NCBI GenBank assembly: GCA_006227085.1
Contig: SBFY01000206.1
Location: 1-17,565, forward strand
Direction of reading: 5' to 3'
DNA: 17,565 bases
From: Gammaproteobacteria bacterium
Lineage (GTDB): Bacteria; Pseudomonadota; Gammaproteobacteria; Pseudomonadales; M0112
A program made the position numbers and the translations under genes. Positions 7,804 through 15,718 of the stretch are shown here, in pieces. The stretch's first letter is position 1, and each line of letters begins with the position of its first letter. Below the pieces are notes generated by a model, which did no database searches, had not been told where the DNA came from, and was given only the letters and a program-made list of their open reading frames with translations.

Positions 7804-7869
7804 GCGGGTTCTCCTGAAACCTGGCATTGGCCCGTTACGCCTGTTTTGCGCCGTGGGCCGAGCTCATCG

Positions 7870-7899
7870 ATTCTACCGGCAACCCTGCAAAAAATTCAA
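7870..7899 (-). promoter_or_regulatory. Candidate sigma70 promoter of aceE operon
   Basis: The minus strand has TTGAAT (7894-7899), an 18-nt spacer, then TAGAAT (7870-7875), placing transcription start roughly 60 nt before the aceE ATG. It lies immediately downstream of the terminator of the preceding operon, as expected for a fresh start. The -10 matches 5/6 and the -35 4/6. Confidence 0.5.
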
Positions 7900-7900
7900 G

Positions 7901-7940
7901 AAAAAACAGGCGGTTCCGCGCTATAACGGGCAAACCGCCT
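7901..7940 (-). terminator. Rho-independent terminator after the tusA-permease-M16 operon
   Basis: On the minus strand AGGCGGTT (7933-7940) pairs with AACCGCCT (7908-7915) around a 17-nt loop, followed after a few bases by six T (7901-7906). It sits 40 nt beyond the M16 protease stop. A shorter A/T run on the plus side makes weak bidirectional action possible. Confidence 0.75.
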
Positions 7941-7980
7941 TGCACACTTTTTAGCCAGCTGAGAGCTCGCTGATCGCCTG

Positions 7981-10779
7981 TCAGGGCGCCACGCCAGCCT
8001 TGCCTGGCGCGTACAGCAGCAACTCGCGGCGGGACTCACCGGTCACCATGCGGCGCACAAACGCCTGCCAGTCATCGTAGGTGATGCGTTCCAGCTGGAA
8101 AGCCATCCGTTCGCGCCGGTCAAAGCGGGTGGAACGGTAACGCATGCGCTCATCCCAGAGACGATCGGCCATTTCCGCCAGGTTGGTGGGCGGCTCGCGG
8201 TAGCGCCCGACCAATGACCGGCGATGCCGCTCAAATTCATCGCGATCGACTTCGGCGAGGGCCTTGCCCATGAACGCATCCATCGCCGCCACAATCGCTT
8301 TCGCATCGTGTGTCGGTGACTGCACCACAAACATCATGCCCGGGTATTGCAGCACCGGGTAAGCACCGGCATACACCACATAACCCAGCTGTTGTTCAGT
8401 GCGCAGCTGATGGAAGAAGTCCGACTGCAAGGCCTGGCCGGTCAAGGCAAACAAGGCGGCCTCACGTACCGATGTGCTTTCACCCGGCACATAACGCAAC
8501 ACGGCGGCATCGTCGTGCAACACGGGCATGCGAATGGCTTCACGATGGCCTTTGTCATAGCCGCGCGGGCGATACAGGGGCAACGCTTCCGTGGAGGTGA
8601 CCAGTGGCTGCACGGCATCCATCAAACCCGCCCAATGCGTGGCTTCATAATTACCGTACACCAGCATGTCGACACTGACCTGGCGCAGGAAAGCCTGCCC
8701 GTAATCACGCACATCGGCAAATGCCAGCGGCTTGGCCGCTTCCGCCAACTGCTCGCCAGACCACTGCAATGGCAAGGTTGCCTCATTCACACCATTCACC
8801 AAACGACGGAACGGCATGATGCGCGCGCTATTGATACCACTGCGGATATAGGCATCATGGATGCGGGCATAGTCCAACGCATCCACTTCCACCGATTGCA
8901 AGGCCTTGACCAAAGCGGCCAACACATCGGCTTGCTTGTCCGTGAAACCACTGACCGACAACATGATGCCGCGATCAAACGCACTCAATTCGAAACCCAT
9001 GCCAGCTAACCAGGCCGGGTACAAGGTTTCACGCAAGCGATCTGACAGCAGCGCCGTGTACAGGTCACGCTTGGCTGCATCCTGCACGGTCTGGCTCATG
9101 GCGGGATTGAACAGCGCAATCCTGACTTGCCCACGCGGCACACCGAATTGCGAATCCGCCAACACCCACAATGACAGGCCATCAACGGTTTTCACCTGCA
9201 CCGGCTTTGCGCCTGAACTGGAGACCAGCCCAAACCGTTCCGGCAGGTAGGTGTTGCTTGCCGGCAAGGTAATGGCTGTGTTGGTGCCCGCCTGCTGCCA
9301 TTGGGCCAATAATTTCGGCGCAATGGTTTCCACACGATACGGCACCTTGAACCACTCCGTGACACGATCCGTTGGCAAGCCTTTCGCGGAGACCATCACC
9401 AGCACATTATCCGGCACCATGTGCTGCAGGTATTCCCGCACCTGCTGCTCCGGGAATGACTCCATCAAGTAATCACCCCGCAAGACTTCCTGCGCCGGGT
9501 AATGATGCAGGTTGTTCGATACCTGGATGGCGAAATCATCCGGATGGGATTTTTCCATGTAACGGAAATGCAACTGGTTCATGGTGGCCTGTTCCTGGTA
9601 ACGCCACTCATTGACACCTTCTTCACGAATACGCTGCAGGGCCTGGAACACGGCTGTCACAATGTCGTCCACATGATCCAGCCCTTGTTCGGTCAAACCG
9701 ATGTCAACCGTGACGGCTGCGCCATTGGTGAAATTGAATCCCGCACCCGCTGCCAGTGAATCCACCCAACCCTGGTGCTTCAACCATGACAACAGGCTGC
9801 CCTCACCTTCATGCCCCAGCAGGTTGTTGATGTAATCCAGCGGCTTGGTGCGGTAATGCGGCAGTGCTTCCGGCACCGGGAATACCAGGGTCAACTCGCG
9901 CACTTCCTGCTCCGGCGTCAAGTTGACGCGCATCGGCAAGGTGCCATCGCGGAAGATAGGCTGTTTTGCCAACTCGCGATCCACTGGTCGCGCCGGCACA
10001 GCGGAAAACAAGCCTGACGCCAACGATTCGAGTTCGGGTAATGGCTGGCTGCTGACGATAGTCAGCGCCATCACCGATGCACTGTAATAACGCTGGTAAA
10101 ACGCCAGCAAATCATCACGCACCGTACGCCCGTCACGATCCGCGAGGGTTTCCAGGCTGCCAATACTGAAGCGGTTCAAGGGATGTTCCGGATTCGCCAC
10201 CTGCAGGAACACATCCAGCCCGCGGCGACCTTCATCACGGATGCGCGCCTGGTATTCCGAATTCACTGCATTCTTCTCTCGCTCAACATACGTCGCATCA
10301 AAACGTGGCGCGATAAAGAACTGGGCAAAGCGATCCAGGCCTTCGGCAAAGGCCTTGTGTTCAATATTGAAGAAGTAATTGGTGTGCTCATAACTGGTGT
10401 ACGCGTTATAACTGCCACCATGCGCACTGACGAACGCCTGGTATTCATCCGGCTGCGGGTATTTGTCCGTACCGAGGAACAACATGTGCTCAAGGAAATG
10501 CGCCAGCCCTTGCCGATCCTTCGGGTCATGGCCACTGCCGACAAACACATCCAGTGATGCCGCTGATTTGGGTGCTTCCGGGTCAGACACCAACACAACT
10601 TTCATGCCATTCGGTAACTGACGGTACGCGTATTGGCGCTTGTCGTTGGCGCTGGTTTCAATCGTAACGGAGGTTGCTACCGGCGATGCCGTGGTGGCAA
10701 CAACTGCCGTATTGGCCGCTTCCCAGGTGCTGCACGATAACAGCACCGCCAACACGGCGACCCAAAAGACTTGCCTCAT
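7981..10779 (-). CDS. M16 family (insulinase/protease III-like) metallopeptidase lipoprotein
   Basis: A zinc peptidase of the pitrilysin/insulysin type degrading small peptides, probably periplasmic. 932 residues, near the 962 of E. coli protease III. The inverted zinc motif HFLEH is at H94-E97-H98, with third ligand E175 in NAVNSEYQ; the H98-E175 spacing of 77 equals that of protease III. The N-terminal half is the catalytic pair of M16 domains and the C-terminal half lacks the motif, as usual. Residues 1-16 (MRQVFWVAVLAVLLSC) look like a lipoprotein signal. Two consecutive ATGs are possible (10782, 10779); the second has the better spacing (6 nt) to AGGAG, which overlaps the stop region of the upstream permease gene. 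Downstream is a terminator, so it is the last gene of its operon. ptrA would be the closest symbol, but orthology is not shown. Confidence 0.92.
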   Translation of the reverse strand: MRQVFWVAVLAVLLSCSTWEAANTAVVATTASPVATSVTIETSANDKRQYAYRQLPNGMKVVLVSDPEAPKSAASLDVFVGSGHDPKDRQGLAHFLEHMLFLGTDKYPQPDEYQAFVSAHGGSYNAYTSYEHTNYFFNIEHKAFAEGLDRFAQFFIAPRFDATYVEREKNAVNSEYQARIRDEGRRGLDVFLQVANPEHPLNRFSIGSLETLADRDGRTVRDDLLAFYQRYYSASVMALTIVSSQPLPELESLASGLFSAVPARPVDRELAKQPIFRDGTLPMRVNLTPEQEVRELTLVFPVPEALPHYRTKPLDYINNLLGHEGEGSLLSWLKHQGWVDSLAAGAGFNFTNGAAVTVDIGLTEQGLDHVDDIVTAVFQALQRIREEGVNEWRYQEQATMNQLHFRYMEKSHPDDFAIQVSNNLHHYPAQEVLRGDYLMESFPEQQVREYLQHMVPDNVLVMVSAKGLPTDRVTEWFKVPYRVETIAPKLLAQWQQAGTNTAITLPASNTYLPERFGLVSSSGAKPVQVKTVDGLSLWVLADSQFGVPRGQVRIALFNPAMSQTVQDAAKRDLYTALLSDRLRETLYPAWLAGMGFELSAFDRGIMLSVSGFTDKQADVLAALVKALQSVEVDALDYARIHDAYIRSGINSARIMPFRRLVNGVNEATLPLQWSGEQLAEAAKPLAFADVRDYGQAFLRQVSVDMLVYGNYEATHWAGLMDAVQPLVTSTEALPLYRPRGYDKGHREAIRMPVLHDDAAVLRYVPGESTSVREAALFALTGQALQSDFFHQLRTEQQLGYVVYAGAYPVLQYPGMMFVVQSPTHDAKAIVAAMDAFMGKALAEVDRDEFERHRRSLVGRYREPPTNLAEMADRLWDERMRYRSTRFDRRERMAFQLERITYDDWQAFVRRMVTGESRRELLLYAPGKAGVAP

Positions 10780-10789
10780 CATTAACTCC

Positions 10790-11845
10790 TCATTCTGGCG
10801 CGCTCACGCGCTTGGGCCAGGCATTGATAATCGCTTTCACCAGGGTGGCCAGGGGAATGGCAAAAAACACGCCCCACAAACCCCACATCCCGCCAAAAAA
10901 CAGCACCGCGGCAATAATGACCACTGGATGCAGGTTGACGGCTTCAGAAAACAACAGCGGTACCAGCACGTTGCCATCCAGCGCCTGGATAACACCATAG
11001 ACCACGCACAGCCAGAAAAAATCCGCTGACCAGCCCCATTGCATCAAGCCAACCGCCAGCACCGGCAAGGTCACCACCGTGGCACCCACATACGGCACAA
11101 TCACCGACAAGCCCACCAGTACTGCCAGCAACAAGGCATAACGCAAGCCCATCCACTGGAATGCCACCAGGCTGACGGATGCCACAATCAGGATTTCAAT
11201 CGCCTTGCCACGCACATAGTTGGACATCTGCACGTTCATTTCACTCGCAATGCGATTGAGCATCGGCCGGCGCGCAGGCAGCAGCCCCGACACCCAGGCC
11301 AGGATCAGCTCACGATCCAGCAACAGGAAAAACACCAGGATCGGCACCAGCACCAGGTACAACAGGATTTCAAACGCGCCGCGCAGCAGTGATAGCGACA
11401 GTAATTTTGGACCGAGACGCGTCACTTCCTGCTGCAGGGATTGCATGACCTGCTGCACGGATTGCTCTGGCAATATCGCCCGATAGCGCTGGGCCGATTG
11501 CTGCAACCATGCCTGCCCTTCCACCAACCAATGCGGCAATTCTGCCCAGAAGGCCGCCAGCTGCCGGCTGATCAACGGCAGCACCACCACCATCACGGTC
11601 ATGAAAAAGCCGATGAAGGCCAGTGTCACCAACGACACCGACAACATATGCGGCACACGCCAGCGCTCCAGGCGACTGACTGCCCCTTGCAGCAAATACG
11701 CCACCACGATGCTCGCCAGCAATGGCGCCATGATGCCGCCAAGGAAAGCGATCACCAGCCCAGCCGATGCCAGCAGCACCAACAAGAGGACGGCTTCTTC
11801 ATCCGCCAGGTAACGCTCATACCATTGGTGCAGGATCCGATGCAT
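10790..11845 (-). CDS. AI-2E family transporter / PerM-like membrane protein
   Basis: A 351-residue polytopic membrane protein of the AI-2E transporter (UPF0118) family. Hydrophobic helices are visible at about 18-40, 42-60, 68-92, 158-178, 215-260 and 268-340. The family-typical segments MLNRIASEMNVQMSNYVRGKAIEILIVA and VPYVGATVVTLPVLAVGL are present. E. coli PerM belongs here; substrates of most members, including possible ion or small-molecule efflux, are unproven. GAGG lies 7 nt before the start and overlaps the tusA stop. The stop is 7 nt from the first ATG of the M16 protease. The permease beside tusA and a BepA-like gene is an arrangement I recognise from other gammaproteobacteria. Confidence 0.9.
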   Translation of the reverse strand: MHRILHQWYERYLADEEAVLLLVLLASAGLVIAFLGGIMAPLLASIVVAYLLQGAVSRLERWRVPHMLSVSLVTLAFIGFFMTVMVVVLPLISRQLAAFWAELPHWLVEGQAWLQQSAQRYRAILPEQSVQQVMQSLQQEVTRLGPKLLSLSLLRGAFEILLYLVLVPILVFFLLLDRELILAWVSGLLPARRPMLNRIASEMNVQMSNYVRGKAIEILIVASVSLVAFQWMGLRYALLLAVLVGLSVIVPYVGATVVTLPVLAVGLMQWGWSADFFWLCVVYGVIQALDGNVLVPLLFSEAVNLHPVVIIAAVLFFGGMWGLWGVFFAIPLATLVKAIINAWPKRVSAPE

Positions 11846-11854
11846 ACCGTTACC

Positions 11855-12103
11855 TCAACCCGCCTTGCGGATCACATGGATATGGACAGCCATTTGATGG
11901 GTGTCCCCGATGGCTGCGGCTTCCGTGCACTGCGCTTCCAGCGTATGACCTGACTGCTGGCAAAACACCTGGAAGTCACGCAGCGACCCCGGATCCGTCG
12001 CCCGCACGCGCAACTGCTCGCCCGCAGCCATCCGGTTCAACTGCTGCTTGGCCTTCAACAGGGGCAGCGGGCATTGCAGGCCACGGGCATCCAATTCATG
12101 CAT
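11855..12103 (-). CDS. tusA: TusA family sulfurtransferase with REP-encoded insert
   Basis: Small sulfur-carrier protein of the TusA/SirA family; the conserved persulfide cysteine is C11 in the CPxP motif (LQCPLPLLKAK). Roles in the family are sulfur relay for tRNA thiolation or other sulfur transfer; which one applies here is unknown. The frame can be extended to a TTG at 12115, but ATG 12103 gives the standard start MHELDARGLQCP and 82 residues. Residues 65-70 (IGDTHQ) come from a REP-like copy placed between the last helix and the final beta strand (MAVHIHVIRK), where relatives have a short variable turn. The final strand is retained, so function is probably kept. It is the first gene of the tusA-permease-M16 run. 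Confidence 0.88.
   Translation of the reverse strand: MHELDARGLQCPLPLLKAKQQLNRMAAGEQLRVRATDPGSLRDFQVFCQQSGHTLEAQCTEAAAIGDTHQMAVHIHVIRKAG
11894..11911 (+). repeat. REP-like repeat copy 6, inside tusA
   Basis: TTGATGGGTGTCCCCGAT, core 11897-11907. On the coding strand it reads ATC GGG GAC ACC CAT CAA, giving I-G-D-T-H-Q, the same peptide and frame as in the MBL hydrolase. Confidence 0.92.
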
Positions 12104-12136
12104 GGACGGGAACAACCTTTACCGGAGGAAGGTCAC

Positions 12137-12164
12137 AGTATACGGTGCTGCCCTGCCAACCCAA
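12137..12164 (-). promoter_or_regulatory. Candidate promoter of tusA operon
   Basis: The minus strand has TTGGGT (12159-12164), 16 nt, then TATACT (12137-12142), about 35 nt upstream of the tusA ATG. The -10 is 5/6; the -35 is weak. Confidence 0.4.
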
Positions 12165-12195
12165 ACCCCTGCCGCCGGCATGGCCTGTTCCACGA

Positions 12196-12263
12196 TTTTA
12201 TGGGTGTCCCCAATCCTTGAAAATTGATGCATATCCCCAATGATTGATGGGTGTCCCCAATTA
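12196..12263 (+). repeat. REP-like repeat copies 7-9, cluster in tusA/bepA divergent region
   Basis: Three units in the same orientation: core 12200-12210 (exact), a degenerate unit with ATGCATATCCC at 12227-12237, and an exact core at 12247-12257. The last two form a 20-bp head-to-tail tandem (12224-12243, 12244-12263) of the form ATTGATG-NNNNN-CCCCAAT. With copy 10 they fill most of the 210-nt gap between the divergent genes. No clear promoter for the plus-strand gene was found; a TGGTATGCT at 12275-12283 is only a weak extended -10 candidate. Confidence 0.88.
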
Positions 12264-12293
12264 AAAAATACCGATGGTATGCTGCCAGCATGA

Positions 12294-12318
12294 TTCATGG
12301 GTGTCCCCAATTGATGAA
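12294..12318 (+). repeat. REP-like repeat copy 10, at the start codon of the BepA-like gene
   Basis: Core 12297-12307. The outer arms are TTCAT (12294-12298) and ATGAA (12314-12318). The right arm contains the ATG of the downstream gene, so the repeat occupies the whole ribosome-binding region. Confidence 0.85.
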
Positions 12319-13777
12319 AAAAGCCCTGACCGGCATGCTGGTGCCGATGCTGTGCCTTTGCAGCAGCCTTGCCCGCAGCGAACCCATCGCCCTGCCTGAC
12401 CTGGGCGACAGCGCCTCCGCACTGGTTTCCTCACGGGAAGAGCAGCAACTCGGCCAGATCTGGCTGCAAATGTTCCGCAGCCAGGCCCCCATCATCGAAG
12501 ACCCCCTGCTGCAAGACTACCTCGAGCACACCGTCTACGACCTCGCTTCCCATAGCGAGCTGGAAAGCCCGCGCCTGTCAGTGGTGATCGTCGACAACAA
12601 AAGCATCAACGCCTTCGCCGTCCCCGGCGGCGTGATCGGCGTGCATAACGGCCTGTTCCTGCAAGCACCCCACGAAGATGAATTCGCCTCGGTCATCGCC
12701 CACGAACTGGCGCACTTGAGCCAACGGCATTTCGTGCGCAGCCTGGAAGCCGCCAAGCGCCAACAAATCCCTGCCATGGCCGGCCTGCTGGCCGGCATCG
12801 TACTGGCCGCGACGGCCGGGGGTGACGCCGGCATGGCAGCGATTGCCGCCACCCAGGCCGCCACCCTGCAAAGCCGCCTGAATTACAGCCGCCAGCATGA
12901 ACAGGAAGCCGACCGCATCGGCATGCAAACGCTCTACAACAGTGATCGCGATCCCTACGCCTTCGCCCGCATGTTTGAAACCATGCAACGCAGCTTCCGG
13001 CTGGCCGGCAGCCGGCCACCGGAGTTCCTGCTCACTCACCCCATCACCGAAAGCCGGATTGCCGATGCCCGCAGCCGCGCCTCCCAGCTCAGCGGCCGCA
13101 TGGTCGGCGCTGCACCCGTTGATGGTGATATCGAATACCAGCTGATGCGGGCTCGCGTGCGCCTGCATTTTGCAGAAAGCCCCTCGCAAGCCGTGCGCGA
13201 TTTCCGCGCCCTGATCAGCGCCCCCGGTGCCAGCAATGACGCCGATCACTACGGCCTTGCGCTGGCGCTGTCTGCCGCTGGCCTGCCCAGTGAAGCCTCC
13301 GCCACCTTGTCGCCATTACTCAAAGCCGACCCCGAACGCATCGCCTATAACCTGCTGCAATCGCAACTTGACGATGCCCTCGGCCAGAAATCGCAGGCGC
13401 GCGAACGCCTTGGCCGCCTGATCAATCTCAACCCCGGTAATTACCCGTTGGTCATGGGTTATACGCACCTGCTGCAACAGCAAGGCCTGCTGAAAGAAGC
13501 GATCGAACCGCTGAGGACGCTCAGCTACCAGCGCCCGCAAGACCCCGCCATCTGGTACCGGCTCGCCGAGTTGTATGGGCTGACACAGCAAATCATGGCC
13601 CTGCACCAGGCGCGTGCGGAATATTTCATCCTCAAGGGTTACCTTGATGAAGCCGACAAGCAGTTGATCTATGCGCTGCGCCTGGCGGCCGATGACCACA
13701 TCGCCAATGCCATCATCCAGCAACGGCAACGCGATGTCGCCAACATGCGGCAAGCACTCAAGTCGATGAATTTCTGA
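12314..13777 (+). CDS. bepA: BepA-like periplasmic M48 metalloprotease with TPR domain
   Basis: An outer-membrane quality-control protease (LptD assembly/degradation in E. coli BepA). From ATG 12314 the protein has 487 residues, identical to E. coli BepA. An export signal covers about residues 1-22 (MKKALTGMLVPMLCLC...). The M48 zinc motif is HELAH at H130-E131-H134, with third ligand E198 in EQEADRIGM. THP at 241-243 carries H242, corresponding to the regulatory His switch described for BepA. TPR-like helices occupy about 290-487. An upstream extension to 12251 is rejected because it is made of REP sequence. There is no recognisable Shine-Dalgarno before the ATG, because a REP copy ends there. 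It is convergent with nadA with a 7-nt gap and divergent from tusA. Confidence 0.9.
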   Translation: MKKALTGMLVPMLCLCSSLARSEPIALPDLGDSASALVSSREEQQLGQIWLQMFRSQAPIIEDPLLQDYLEHTVYDLASHSELESPRLSVVIVDNKSINAFAVPGGVIGVHNGLFLQAPHEDEFASVIAHELAHLSQRHFVRSLEAAKRQQIPAMAGLLAGIVLAATAGGDAGMAAIAATQAATLQSRLNYSRQHEQEADRIGMQTLYNSDRDPYAFARMFETMQRSFRLAGSRPPEFLLTHPITESRIADARSRASQLSGRMVGAAPVDGDIEYQLMRARVRLHFAESPSQAVRDFRALISAPGASNDADHYGLALALSAAGLPSEASATLSPLLKADPERIAYNLLQSQLDDALGQKSQARERLGRLINLNPGNYPLVMGYTHLLQQQGLLKEAIEPLRTLSYQRPQDPAIWYRLAELYGLTQQIMALHQARAEYFILKGYLDEADKQLIYALRLAADDHIANAIIQQRQRDVANMRQALKSMNF

Positions 13778-13784
13778 CGCGGGA

Positions 13785-14831
13785 TTACGGGCGCGGGAAA
13801 GACAGCATGCGTTCCAGCGGGATGAGGGCACGGCGTGCCAATTCCGGCGGCACCGTGATTTCGGAAGCACCGTGTTCCAACGCTTCCGCCAGATTCTCCA
13901 GGCTGTTCATGCCCATCCACGGGCAATTGGCACAACTGCGGCAGGTTGCCCCTTCACCCGCGGTTGGCGCAATGATGAATTCCTTGTCGGGCACGGTTTG
14001 CTGCAGCTTGTAAAAAATACCCTGGTCCGTGGCCACAATGAACTGGCGTTCCGGGCGGGTTTTGGCAGCGTTAATGATTTGGGATGTTGAACCGATGAAA
14101 TCCGCAATATCCAGCACCGGTGCCGGTGACTCCGGGTGCGCAAGAATGGCCGCCTCCGGATGCACTGCCTTCAGGCTCAACAGGCCGCGCGCCTTGAATT
14201 CCTCATGCACGATGCAGCTGCCATCCCACATCAGCATGTCTGCACCCGTGCGCCGCTGGATGTAATCGCCAAGGTGTTTGTCTGGCGCCCACAGGATCGT
14301 CTTGCCTTCATCCATCAGGTGCTCAACCACGGCCAGCGCGATACTGGATGTCACCACCCAATCCGCCCGTGCCTTCACCGCTGCCGAGGTGTTGGCATAC
14401 ACCACCACCGTGCGCTCGGGATGGGCATCACAAAATGCCGAGAACTGGTCAACCGGGCAGCCGATATCCAGCGAGCAGGTGGCCTCCAGCGTCGGCATCA
14501 GCACGCGCTTTTCGGGGCTCAGGATCTTGGCCGTTTCACCCATGAAACGCACCCCGCACACCACCAGCGTCTGCGCCGGGTGGCGATTGCCAAAGCGGGC
14601 CATTTCCAGCGAATCCCCGACGAAACCGCCGGTTTCCTCGGCCAGCGCCTGCAAGGAAGGGTCCGTGTAGTAATGCGCCACCATCACCGCGTTTTCACGC
14701 TCCAGCAAGCGGATGATGCGCTGGCGCAAGGCCCCGGCCTGGTCGGCTGACAAATGCTGCGGCCGCCAAGCCTGGTCGAGGTACTGGCGGACGATATCGC
14801 GCGGGTTGCTGTTGGAAGGCGTTGCAGCCAT
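13785..14831 (-). CDS. nadA: Quinolinate synthase NadA
   Basis: Condenses iminoaspartate with dihydroxyacetone phosphate to quinolinate in de novo NAD synthesis, using an oxygen-sensitive [4Fe-4S] cluster. 348 residues (E. coli 347). Cluster ligands correspond to C119, C206 and C303, the last in the CRSCANC motif at 297-303. The substrate segment MVAHYYTDPSLQALAEETGG (50-69) and VCGVRFMGETAKILSPEK (91-108) are typical. The start at 14831 gives the normal length; the frame is open far upstream, but that part is repeat and intergenic sequence. No clear Shine-Dalgarno precedes the ATG. A strong terminator-like hairpin ends 19 nt before it, so expression may involve read-through or attenuation. 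Confidence 0.96.
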   Translation of the reverse strand: MAATPSNSNPRDIVRQYLDQAWRPQHLSADQAGALRQRIIRLLERENAVMVAHYYTDPSLQALAEETGGFVGDSLEMARFGNRHPAQTLVVCGVRFMGETAKILSPEKRVLMPTLEATCSLDIGCPVDQFSAFCDAHPERTVVVYANTSAAVKARADWVVTSSIALAVVEHLMDEGKTILWAPDKHLGDYIQRRTGADMLMWDGSCIVHEEFKARGLLSLKAVHPEAAILAHPESPAPVLDIADFIGSTSQIINAAKTRPERQFIVATDQGIFYKLQQTVPDKEFIIAPTAGEGATCRSCANCPWMGMNSLENLAEALEHGASEITVPPELARRALIPLERMLSFPRP

Positions 14832-14849
14832 GGGTGCTACGGGTTCAAT

Positions 14850-14883
14850 AAAAAGGGAGGGCGATGGTACCACAGCCCTCCCT
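14850..14883 (-). terminator. Strong terminator-like hairpin in front of nadA
   Basis: On the minus strand AGGGAGGGC (14875-14883) and GCCCTCCCT (14854-14862) form a perfect 9-bp GC-rich stem with a 12-nt loop, running directly into five T (14850-14854). It can end transcripts of the hydroxylase gene, but it lies only 19 nt before the nadA start, so it would also be in any nadA leader. Confidence 0.8.
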
Positions 14884-14892
14884 GCTGACGGG

Positions 14893-14946
14893 TATTTTAT
14901 GGGTGTCCCAAATCCCTTCAAATCCCTTTTGGGGACACCCATGAAT
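14893..14946. repeat. REP-like copies 11 and 12, inverted pair (REPIN-like)
   Basis: ATGGGTGTCCC (14899-14909) and GGGACACCCAT (14932-14942) are exact inverted copies separated by 22 nt. The spacer contains the tandem CAAATCCCTT CAAATCCCTT (14909-14928). It lies between the hydroxylase stop (4 nt away) and the nadA leader hairpin. A promoter-like TTGAAG-16-TAAAAT (14916-14921, 14894-14899 on minus) spans the first copy. Confidence 0.9.
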
Positions 14947-14949
14947 GCC

Positions 14950-15672
14950 TCAATCCAGGGTGCCGAACATCTTGTCGAACAACAAGGTGATCGTCGCGTA
15001 ATTGCCCTTGTGCATGTCGATGTGATGCACCGAATGCTTGTAGGCAATCCAGTTCAGCAACCGGAACGGGAAATAATCCGGCTTGAACTTCACATGGTTG
15101 AAGGTATTGATCTGGGTATAAATGATGATCGTTGCCACCAGCGTGATCACATGCAAGGGCTGCTGCGTGACCACAACCAACACCGTGGTAACCACCATGA
15201 ACAGGAAAATCCCCAGGAAAGCTTCCATCGGGTGCAACAACAAGGCATCCAGCGAGGTGGGGTTGCGCGCCTGGTGATGCACCGCATGCACCTTGCGGAA
15301 ATAGCCTTCACCGTGAAACAGGAAGCGATGCATCATGTAGTAGAAGAAGTCATACACCATCAGGATGACGAAAATATCCAGCAGGATTTTCCACACGGGC
15401 TGCATTTCAAACGTGGTGATAAAAGGCACCGCGCACAGGAAAAACACCACATTGGTGGCCAACGACACCATCTGGCTGGACTTGATACGGCCCGCATAGC
15501 CACGCTTGTTGCGGAACTTGTCACGGTTCTCTTCGTGATTGAAGCTCTTCACTTCGGCCAGCGCCGGCACACGAAACAGCAGGAAGCGGCCTGCCGCGAC
15601 AATCGCAAATACCGATACCAGAACCGTCAGGCTCTCCATCCACTTGTAGTGTTCTGCTAACCACTCGACCAT
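14950..15672 (-). CDS. Fatty acid hydroxylase / sterol desaturase superfamily membrane protein
   Basis: A 240-residue integral membrane di-iron protein. The histidine clusters are HRFLFH (H115-H120), HAVHH (H129-H133), NH (H193) and HSVHHIDMH (H213-H221), which together match the superfamily's HX4H, HX2HH, HX2HH pattern. Hydrophobic helices are at about 14-34, 68-88, 95-115, 148-170 and 173-190. The likely role is hydroxylation or desaturation of a lipid acyl chain or another lipid substrate; the specific reaction cannot be read from sequence. The ATG at 15672 has GAGG about 9 nt upstream. Upstream palindromes overlap a good promoter, pointing to repression by a dimeric regulator. A REP pair follows 4 nt after the stop. 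Confidence 0.88.
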   Translation of the reverse strand: MVEWLAEHYKWMESLTVLVSVFAIVAAGRFLLFRVPALAEVKSFNHEENRDKFRNKRGYAGRIKSSQMVSLATNVVFFLCAVPFITTFEMQPVWKILLDIFVILMVYDFFYYMMHRFLFHGEGYFRKVHAVHHQARNPTSLDALLLHPMEAFLGIFLFMVVTTVLVVVTQQPLHVITLVATIIIYTQINTFNHVKFKPDYFPFRLLNWIAYKHSVHHIDMHKGNYATITLLFDKMFGTLD

Positions 15673-15718
15673 GACCCGTGACCTCGCTAATCGGACCGTT
15701 ACTGTTCATTACGGCGCC

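Noticed and set aside
12196..12318. Possible CRISPR array
   Set aside because: Units are 20 bp, partly degenerate, irregularly spaced (27, 20 and 50 nt) and lack unique spacers of constant size; the same unit occurs singly elsewhere.
14713..15660. Plus-strand open frame of 315 codons containing two MGVP/GTPM peptides
   Set aside because: Antisense to the hydroxylase with its conserved His clusters; the peptides are REP sequence read on the wrong strand.
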